DNA of 10,238 bases, from contig USIZ01000030.1 in the NCBI GenBank assembly GCA_900554855.1, forward strand, positions 1 through 10,238, written 5' to 3'. The position numbers and the translations under genes are program-made. Of the stretch, positions 1-5,211 are shown piece after piece. The stretch is from an uncultured Eubacteriales bacterium (GTDB taxonomy: Bacteria; Bacillota; Clostridia; Oscillospirales; Oscillospiraceae). Every line of letters begins with the position of its first letter. Position 1 is the stretch's first letter. Below the pieces are notes generated by a model, which made no database searches, was not told the origin of the DNA, and saw nothing but the letters and a program-made list of their open reading frames with translations.

Positions 1-229
1 CGAGGGCATGGAAAATCAACCACGCTCTGCTATGTGATATGGCCGGTTATCCGCTCTCTTTTTCACTTTTTGCTATTGACTTTTTATAGCTGGTCTTTCG
101 ACGTTCAATTTATCTGCCATTTCCTTCTGAACGGTTGGGAACACAGCGACAAAGTCCACCTTTTCTGGCAGGGTAATTGGACTATAGCACATCGAAGCAG
201 ATTTATCGACATCTTCCGGAAAAATATTA

Positions 230-258
230 TTGCTTTCCTATTTACCGATTTGTATAAT
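230..258 (+). promoter_or_regulatory. Sigma-A-type promoter upstream of the Rrf2 remnant
   Basis: A TTGCTT -35 hexamer at 230-235 is followed, after 17 bp, by a perfect TATAAT -10 hexamer at 253-258. Transcription would start near 265, about 30 bp before the ATG of the broken Rrf2-type gene. No other clear promoter is visible before the LysR gene at 603, so this one may now drive that gene through the pseudogene. The hexamers are seen directly; activity is inferred. Confidence 0.6.
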
Positions 259-267
259 AGGAAAGCA
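231..267. promoter_or_regulatory. 12-bp perfect inverted repeat over a promoter, candidate operator
   Basis: TGCTTTCCTATT at 231-242 is repeated as its exact reverse complement AATAGGAAAGCA at 256-267, with a 13-base spacer. The left arm covers most of the -35 hexamer and the right arm half of the -10 hexamer, so a bound dimer would block RNA polymerase. The arms are about 60% AT and the right arm is not followed by a T run, so a + strand terminator is unlikely. Rrf2-family regulators commonly repress their own promoters, which suggests this was the operator of the dead gene at 295. A living relative elsewhere in the genome could still use it. Confidence 0.55.
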
Positions 268-294
268 TAACACAACGAATATGGCGGCTGTTCC

Positions 295-556
295 ATGATC
301 ATATCAACCAAGAGTTGCTACGCGCTTCGCCTGATAAGCGACATGGCGGAGCATTAGGCTGATGGCTATATCACCCGCAAGGAGATCTCGTAAAACATCT
401 GGAGTGCATCGGCAAAATTCCGCTGAAGGAGAACTTCCTTGTCGGACACTGCCCATATGACAAAAACTGGGCGACATGATCCAGACCTTTTTTGATGGCA
501 TCACCGTGGCCGACCTGCTGATCTCCGTCCAGCCGGGCAACAACTACATGATTTGA
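295..556 (+). pseudogene. Decayed Rrf2-family transcriptional regulator
   Basis: From ATG 295 the frame reads MIISTKSCYALRLISDMAEH, very close to the usual Rrf2 N-terminus (ISTKGRYALR.M.DLAEH). It is cut by TAG at 355, continues as ADGYITRKEIS, and meets TAA at 391. A second frame then gives KHLECI (393 onward), matching the family's KYLEQI, and a third frame near the end gives GITVADLL, matching ITVGDIL about 30 residues further on as expected. The remnant stops at TGA 554-556, lacking the C-terminal part that usually carries Cys ligands for an Fe-S cluster. Roughly seven residues also seem missing between KEIS and KHLE. Intact Rrf2 proteins are winged-helix DNA-binding dimers of about 130-160 residues. 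Several lesions make sequencing error an unlikely explanation. Confidence 0.6.
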
Positions 557-602
557 CGCCGCGCCGCAGGCGGAAAACGTCCTGAACGGGAGGAACGGGC
601 AG

Positions 603-1526
603 ATGGAGCTTCTTCAGCTGGAATATTTTTTAAGGGTAGCGCGCTCGGGCAACGTCAGCCAGACCGCCGCGGAGATCAATGTGGCTCAATCCTCGGTGAG
701 CCGCAGCATCGCTCGGCTGGAGGAAAGCCTAGGCTTTCCCCTGTTTGAACGGGTAGGCCGGAAGATCGTACTCAACGAGTACGGCCGGATGTACTACCCC
801 TATGTGGAGCGAGCCTTCCAGGCGCTGCACGACGGTAAGCGCTGCGTGGATGAGTTCATCTCCCACGAAAGCCACGAGCTGTCCTTCTCTGTCCCCATCT
901 CCCGCATCGTCCGGGAGCCGCTGGTGCGCTTCCTGTCCGACCACCGGGACATCCACGTCCGGCAGTACTGCCTGCCCGATCTGAGCCGGGTGCGGGAGGC
1001 GCTGGAGCAAGGTGAGATCGACTTCGCCCTGACCTATCAGCCGGTGGATCACGTCAACTTCCGATGGCAACCCTTGCTGACAGAGCACTTTTACTTTCTG
1101 ACCCACAGGAATCACCGGCTGTCCGGACGAAAGTCCGTCTCCCTCCGGGAGTTGGACGGTGAGCGGGTGGTGATGAACGAGTCTGACGATCCAGACCTGC
1201 TCATCCACGCCTGCGAGCGGGTGGGCGCTCATCTGGACATCGTTTTCTGCGGCAACGAACTGGAAGGTCTCGGCTCCATGGTTGAAGACGGCATCGGCTG
1301 CTCCTTCATTCCCGCTTTTTCTCAGTACGAGCGCAATCTTCACATGCCGGAATGGAAGCGCCAGCTGGTCTCCGTCCTCCGGATTGATGACGAGTGGTTC
1401 TCCCGGACACTGGGCGCCCTCACCGTCAAACACCGCTACATGCCGGACGCGACCCGGGATTTCTACAAGGGCTTACAGCACTACTACTCCGTCATTGCGC
1501 CTGAGTTGGAAAATCTCGACCGGTAA
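603..1526 (+). CDS. LysR-type transcriptional regulator
   Basis: This 307-residue protein has the usual LysR-family length and layout. The N-terminal winged helix-turn-helix (about residues 1-60) is clear: MELLQLEYFLRVARSGNVS, then AAEINVAQSSVSRSIARLEE as the DNA-reading helices, then the LGFPLFER wing. Residues about 90-300 form the periplasmic-binding-protein-like effector domain. The family acts in the cytoplasm as dimers or tetramers and usually activates a neighbouring operon when a small metabolite binds. The ATG at 603 is chosen because GGGAGGA lies 8 bases before it. The gene points the same way as the permease and operon downstream instead of diverging from them. A strong terminator follows the stop, so it is a separate transcript. 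It is the best candidate regulator of the downstream genes; the effector cannot be read from sequence. Confidence 0.95.
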   Translation: MELLQLEYFLRVARSGNVSQTAAEINVAQSSVSRSIARLEESLGFPLFERVGRKIVLNEYGRMYYPYVERAFQALHDGKRCVDEFISHESHELSFSVPISRIVREPLVRFLSDHRDIHVRQYCLPDLSRVREALEQGEIDFALTYQPVDHVNFRWQPLLTEHFYFLTHRNHRLSGRKSVSLRELDGERVVMNESDDPDLLIHACERVGAHLDIVFCGNELEGLGSMVEDGIGCSFIPAFSQYERNLHMPEWKRQLVSVLRIDDEWFSRTLGALTVKHRYMPDATRDFYKGLQHYYSVIAPELENLDR

Positions 1527-1539
1527 CATACACTGTTTC

Positions 1540-1573
1540 AAAAGCTCCTTCGGATTGATCCGAAGGAGCTTTT
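1540..1573. terminator. Strong, probably bidirectional terminator after the LysR gene
   Basis: A perfect 16-bp inverted repeat (1540-1555 and 1558-1573) has only two bases between the arms, so the top base pairs open to form the loop. The stem core GCTCCTTCGGAT is GC-rich. It is flanked by A4 on the left and T4 on the right, so it can stop transcription in either direction. The T run is short. It begins 13 bases after the LysR stop codon. Confidence 0.85.
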
Positions 1574-1600
1574 CACGTCTAAGGCAACGTTTTCTACGTT

Positions 1601-1620
1601 TTATGCTATTTGAGGCATAA
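1601..1620. promoter_or_regulatory. Candidate LysR-type recognition site
   Basis: TTATGC at 1601-1606 and GCATAA at 1615-1620 form a perfect 6-bp dyad with an 8-base spacer. Its centre (1610.5) lies about 65 bp before the transcription start predicted from the -10 hexamer at 1663-1668. LysR-family proteins typically bind an interrupted dyad of the T-N11-A kind centred near -65. The spacing here is one base longer than the classical motif, and binding by the adjacent regulator is inferred. Confidence 0.45.
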
Positions 1621-1638
1621 TATATACCCACAAAAATA

Positions 1639-1668
1639 TTGGACTGGCAGCCACAGTGTTTGTATAAT
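1639..1668 (+). promoter_or_regulatory. Probable promoter of the permease gene
   Basis: A perfect TATAAT -10 hexamer at 1663-1668 is preceded at 18 bp by a poor -35 match, TTGGAC at 1639-1644. A strong -10 with a weak -35 is typical of promoters that need an activator, which fits the dyad just upstream. The start would be near 1675, leaving a leader of about 110 bases before the permease ATG. No riboswitch or attenuator could be recognised in that leader; it holds only a short dyad, TTATA-ccga-TATAA, at 1732-1745. Confidence 0.5.
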
Positions 1669-1785
1669 ACCTCCAGAAGTAAGGGGCTGTGCGCAATTGA
1701 TTTTGTCCAATATGCCGCCTGGCACCCTCTTTTATACCGATATAAGCGTTCCAAAACAAAAGAGGAAATAGAAAGGAGAAAACTT

Positions 1786-3159
1786 ATGCCAATCGCTGTG
1801 CAAATCATTGCCGTATTCGCGGTTTCCGGACTGTCCATCTTCCTGCTTTACAAAGGCTGGAGCCCCATCGTGACCCCTGTGCTCATGTCTGTCCTGCTGC
1901 TGATCTTCAGCGGCGTCAACCCATTGACCGGCCTGACCGACATCTTTCTTCAGGGCTTCATGCGCATTATTCCCATGTTCCTGTTGTATTTCCTGACCGG
2001 CAGCATCATGGGTGCCCTCGTCGCCCGCTCGGGCGCGGCGGAAGCCATTGCCGACACCCTGTTCCGGGTATTCGTCAGCCGCCGTGAGGGCCGCAGCCGC
2101 GCCATCGCCGGCGGCATCGTGGGTACCTTCGTATGTTTCATCTGCTGCTACGGCGGACTGGACACCTTCTGCGCCGTGTTTACCCTGCTGCCCATCGTCA
2201 TGGTGCTGGCACAAAAGTCCGACGTACCACGCCGCCTTGTCCCTGCGCTGATGTTTGGCGGCATTTCCTCCGCCTCTCTCGGCCCGGGCGCTCCGCTGAC
2301 CGCCAATAACATGGGCGCCATGCTGTTCGGCACCACCATCACCGCCGCCCCCGTCATCGGCGTTATCGGCATGGTCGTGGTGCTAGCCCTCATCATTCAG
2401 TTCACCTTCCGTCAGGTCGGCCGCGCCTATGACAGAGGCGAGCGTTTCGAGATCGGCGGCTACAAAATGCCCGAGTCCCGTCCCGCTGACGAGCGTCCCC
2501 ACTTCATTCTTGCCATCCTGCCCTTCGTCGCCGTCTTTGTGTGCAGTACCATCATCGGCATGGCCACCTACCTCTGCCTGACCGTGGGCTGTGCGGTGTG
2601 TATCGTCTGCTTCACCCCGTACATCGTCCGCCACTGCAAAAAGACTGTCTCTGACGGCTCCAGCGTCGGTCTGGCCGTGGGTAAGACGCTCCTTGAGTGC
2701 CTGAACGAGGGCGGCATGAACGGCGGCTCTGCCTTCCTGATCATTGGCATCGGCTCTGCCTTTGCCTCCGTAGTCGGCGCGAACGAGGGTCTGAACGTGC
2801 TGCTCAACACCCTTGTGGAGTTGCCCATCCCCACCGTCATCGTCTTTGCGCTGGTCATCATCGTGTTCACCTTCCTGTCCGGCTCTCCCGGATGCATGAT
2901 CGTCGCCGCCCCCATCTTCCTCCCCCTGCTGGACCGGATGGGTGGCGTCAGCGCCGCGGGTCTGATGCGTATCGCAGTGTTCGGCCAGTGTGTGCTGGAC
3001 ACCCTGCCCATGAACGGCGCGATTCTGATTGTCTCCGCTTCCTCCGGCCTGAAGATGAAGGAGAGCTACCCCGGCATCTTCCGCACCACGGTTCTCTACA
3101 TGTTCATCGGCACCGTACTCGTGACCGCTCTGGCCATGCTGTTCCCCGGCCTCGCATAA
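1786..3159 (+). CDS. GntP-like (gluconate-type) ion-coupled permease
   Basis: This is a 457-residue, very hydrophobic inner-membrane protein with about 11-13 likely membrane segments, matching the usual length of the GntP/gluconate permease family. Family-like features include the SGAAEAIAD segment (about residues 82-90), the CYGGLDTF stretch (121-128) within a hydrophobic segment, and the small-residue loop SSASLGPGAPLTANNMG (161-177), which resembles a substrate- and cation-binding hairpin. GntP members import sugar acids, hydroxy acids and related carboxylates with protons. The frame is open upstream to 1639, but the ATG at 1786 is preferred because GAAAGGAG lies just before it and the protein then starts directly with a membrane helix. 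A terminator follows, so it may be expressed at a different level from the enzyme operon. It probably imports the substrate, an organic acid anion. Another family of the ion transporter superfamily is possible. Confidence 0.8.
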   Translation: MPIAVQIIAVFAVSGLSIFLLYKGWSPIVTPVLMSVLLLIFSGVNPLTGLTDIFLQGFMRIIPMFLLYFLTGSIMGALVARSGAAEAIADTLFRVFVSRREGRSRAIAGGIVGTFVCFICCYGGLDTFCAVFTLLPIVMVLAQKSDVPRRLVPALMFGGISSASLGPGAPLTANNMGAMLFGTTITAAPVIGVIGMVVVLALIIQFTFRQVGRAYDRGERFEIGGYKMPESRPADERPHFILAILPFVAVFVCSTIIGMATYLCLTVGCAVCIVCFTPYIVRHCKKTVSDGSSVGLAVGKTLLECLNEGGMNGGSAFLIIGIGSAFASVVGANEGLNVLLNTLVELPIPTVIVFALVIIVFTFLSGSPGCMIVAAPIFLPLLDRMGGVSAAGLMRIAVFGQCVLDTLPMNGAILIVSASSGLKMKESYPGIFRTTVLYMFIGTVLVTALAMLFPGLA

Positions 3160-3210
3160 TTTGACCGTTCCGCCGGACGCGCCCCCGGGAGGCAGGGGTA
3201 CTCTCCGGCC

Positions 3211-3251
3211 AAAGGGGAGAAAACAGGCCTCACTGTTTCCTCCCCTTTTTT
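3211..3251 (+). terminator. Rho-independent terminator between permease and enzyme operon
   Basis: The arms 3211-3226 and 3233-3248 pair over 16 bases with one mismatch around a 6-base loop, and the right arm runs into T6 at 3246-3251. The stem includes GGGGAG paired with CTCCCC. It starts 52 bases after the permease stop and ends 29 bases before the next start codon. No convincing promoter is visible between it and 3281, so the downstream operon either depends on read-through or has a promoter I cannot recognise. Confidence 0.8.
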
Positions 3252-3280
3252 ATATTCCGAAAAAGTAAAAGGAGAATCCT

Positions 3281-4150
3281 ATGAAAAGACGCGCTTTGCT
3301 CCTATACTCTTCCCTCAGCGGCAACACCGAAAAGGTGGCTGAAGAGTTTCGTTCCGTCCTCACTGAGTATGGCTTTGAATGTGTATCCGTGTTGGTCAAC
3401 GCTCACACCGACTGGGAGACGGAGCGAGAGCGAACCTATTTCGACGATTTCGACCTGATCTGCGTCGGCTCCCCCATCATCGCAGGCACAGTATTCAGTG
3501 TACTCAACGACTGTCTGGCCCTGAAGCCGTGGCGAGGCCGAGGCCGGGGGCCAAAGCCCGACGCCGGCCCCGGCGACCTGACCTTCCGCCGGGCGGGCGT
3601 TCCCGTCCCCGGCATCATCAACCCCAGCTGGAAAAAGGCAAAGGGCATCGTTTTCACCACCTATGGCGGCAGCTTCATTGGCCCAGACGAGGCTATCCCC
3701 GTGCTGAACATTCTGAAAATGAACCTCCAACTCCGCAATGTAGACGTCATCGGCCAGTTTAGCTGTTACGGTTCGGAAACGAAGCACAACGCCAATGTCG
3801 CCGCAGGCGAGATCCCCGCCCTGAAAAACAGCGAGTTCGGCGAGACCATGTACGCCCTCCAGCTATTTGAGAAAAACCCCAATGACCCCTATTTCGATCA
3901 GTTTACCGCTGAGGAACGGGAGATCATCGCCAAGGCCGTCCGGGACAACGAGAACTTCGACTTTGACACCATGACCGCTGACGAAAAACAGCCCGGCTCC
4001 GTGTTCTGGCACTACGACAGCCACCCCCGCCCCGACAAGCGGGATCTGACCAAGGCACACATTTTCATGCAGGACGTGGTGGAGGACTATTTCCTCACCG
4101 CAGACGGTCAGCCGCGCCCCACCGGCTCCGTCTACCTGTCCATCAGTTGA
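3281..4150 (+). CDS. Flavodoxin-domain protein with long C-terminal extension
   Basis: The 289-residue product begins with a flavodoxin fold. Residues 9-16 (YSSLSGNT) match the FMN phosphate-binding loop [ST]-x-[ST]-G-x-T, residues 58-66 (DLICVGSPI) are the strand and loop next to the isoalloxazine ring, and TTYGG (126-130) matches another flavin-contact loop. Ordinary flavodoxins have 140-180 residues. Here an Arg/Gly/Pro-rich insert lies at about 84-98, and about 120 charged residues follow the fold, ending in a conserved-looking segment around YDSHPRPDKRDLTKAHIFMQ without membrane helices. The protein is probably a cytoplasmic FMN electron carrier or quinone/flavin reductase. As first gene of the operon, 13 bp before the dehydrogenase gene, it may supply electrons to or accept them from the two flavoenzymes. 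AGGAGA five bases upstream supports the start. The partner is inferred. Confidence 0.75.
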   Translation: MKRRALLLYSSLSGNTEKVAEEFRSVLTEYGFECVSVLVNAHTDWETERERTYFDDFDLICVGSPIIAGTVFSVLNDCLALKPWRGRGRGPKPDAGPGDLTFRRAGVPVPGIINPSWKKAKGIVFTTYGGSFIGPDEAIPVLNILKMNLQLRNVDVIGQFSCYGSETKHNANVAAGEIPALKNSEFGETMYALQLFEKNPNDPYFDQFTAEEREIIAKAVRDNENFDFDTMTADEKQPGSVFWHYDSHPRPDKRDLTKAHIFMQDVVEDYFLTADGQPRPTGSVYLSIS

Positions 4151-4163
4151 GGAGGCGCGGGAT

Positions 4164-5201
4164 ATGGAGATTAAGAAGATTGCCGTTGTAGGCGTGGGCG
4201 CTATCGGCGGCCTGCTGGGCGCTTACCTGACTCGCGGCGGCTATGACGTGACCATTCTCTCCTGCTTCCGTCGGGAGAACGCTGAGTATATGGCGGCCAA
4301 CGGCATCACGGTAGACGGCGCACGGGGACAGTTTCATGTGGCCGTGAACTCCCGACATATCGACGATCTGGCGGAGGGCGAGCTGTTCGACTGCTTCATG
4401 GTAGCCCTCAAAGGCAACGACACCGAAGCGGTCATGACCCGGTTGCGCCCTCATCTGGTGGGGGACGGCTGCTGCCTCACCTTCCAGAACGGCATGAACG
4501 AGGATCTGCTGGCCGGTATTCTGGGCAAAGAACGCATCGTCTACGCCGTATCTCGGGCAGGCGGCGCGCTCACCGCCCCGGGGCACGTCTCCGACCACGA
4601 TGGGGAATTTGTCATCGGCGAGGGGGACGGCACTGTCTCTCCCCGGACGGAGCAGCTGCGGGACATTCTCTCCTGCGCCCGACCCACCACTATTTCCGGC
4701 GACATTCTGGCCGTCAAGTGGGATAAGCTCAGCGCCGTAGCACTGTCCGTCCCCGCCTGCACCGTCAGCGGGCTGTATCTGGGCGACGTGTTCTTCCACG
4801 AAAAGGCCCAGCAGCTCTTCGGTTTGCTGGCCATGGAGCTGTTCCGGGTGGCAGCTGGCTCCGGCCACCCGCTGGAGCGCATTTTTGACCGGACGCCGGA
4901 GCAGTGGCTCCCCATCGCCGCCGGGCGGGAGAACGGCGCGCTGGATCCCGCGTCGGCGGCCATCCACTTCCCTCCCGGCGTGGTGGACGCCTATACGCAG
5001 GACATCCGCCGGGGTCGCCCGCTGGAGATCGACTACACCAACGGCGCGGTGGTTCGCATCGGCGCGGCCTGCGGCGTACCCACACCGGTGAACCGGCGGC
5101 TCATTCAGGCCGTCCGGGACATCGAGTCCGACACAGCCCAGCCCGGCGAGGAGTTGCTGAAGGCTCTCATCCAGCAGTCCGCCGGGGATCTGACAGTCTG
5201 A
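4164..5201 (+). CDS. Divergent ketopantoate reductase-superfamily dehydrogenase
   Basis: The 345-residue protein has the two-domain layout of the ApbA/PanE (2-dehydropantoate 2-reductase) family. An N-terminal Rossmann fold carries GVGAIGG (10-16) for NAD(P)H, and a helical C-terminal domain carries LEIDYTNG (287-294). Compared with E. coli PanE, the catalytic Lys176 and Glu256 are kept (K188, E288), as are Lys72 and Asn98 equivalents (K83, N109). The pantoate-binding Asn180, Asn184 and Ser244 correspond to V192, V196 and A276. The chemistry (hydride transfer to a keto group, or the reverse) should therefore remain, but the substrate is probably less polar than ketopantoate and unrelated to coenzyme A synthesis. 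AGGAGG eight bases before the ATG supports the start. It is translated from the operon between the flavodoxin-like gene and the ene-reductase genes, so it may reduce or oxidise a carbonyl or hydroxyl of the same substrate. The alignment is by eye. Confidence 0.85.
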   Translation: MEIKKIAVVGVGAIGGLLGAYLTRGGYDVTILSCFRRENAEYMAANGITVDGARGQFHVAVNSRHIDDLAEGELFDCFMVALKGNDTEAVMTRLRPHLVGDGCCLTFQNGMNEDLLAGILGKERIVYAVSRAGGALTAPGHVSDHDGEFVIGEGDGTVSPRTEQLRDILSCARPTTISGDILAVKWDKLSAVALSVPACTVSGLYLGDVFFHEKAQQLFGLLAMELFRVAAGSGHPLERIFDRTPEQWLPIAAGRENGALDPASAAIHFPPGVVDAYTQDIRRGRPLEIDYTNGAVVRIGAACGVPTPVNRRLIQAVRDIESDTAQPGEELLKALIQQSAGDLTV

Positions 5202-5211
5202 GGTGACACAC

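Larger units (their letters stand above)
1..294. other. AT-rich stretch without a convincing gene
   Basis: This segment is clearly more AT-rich than the rest of the window. It is open in frame 1 from the window edge to the stop at 268-270, but the translation is rich in Trp and Phe, has no ribosome site before the ATG at 34, and resembles no family I know. The only protein-like piece is the first few codons, which read RGHGKSTTLCYV and look like a P-loop, possibly the torn end of an upstream ATPase. The supported content is the promoter and inverted repeat near its right end, listed separately. Confidence 0.5.

Noticed and set aside
34..270. Open frame of 78 codons on the + strand
   Set aside because: No ribosome site, Trp/Phe-rich translation with no domain, and its end overlaps a good promoter and operator.
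1719..1736. Possible sigma-54 promoter (TGGCAC followed by a T-rich stretch)
   Set aside because: The -12 element lacks the required GC, and no sigma-54 activator is encoded nearby.
1639..1785. Longer N-terminus for the permease
   Set aside because: It would start inside the likely promoter, adds a charged non-membrane stretch, and lacks a ribosome site, whereas ATG 1786 has one.
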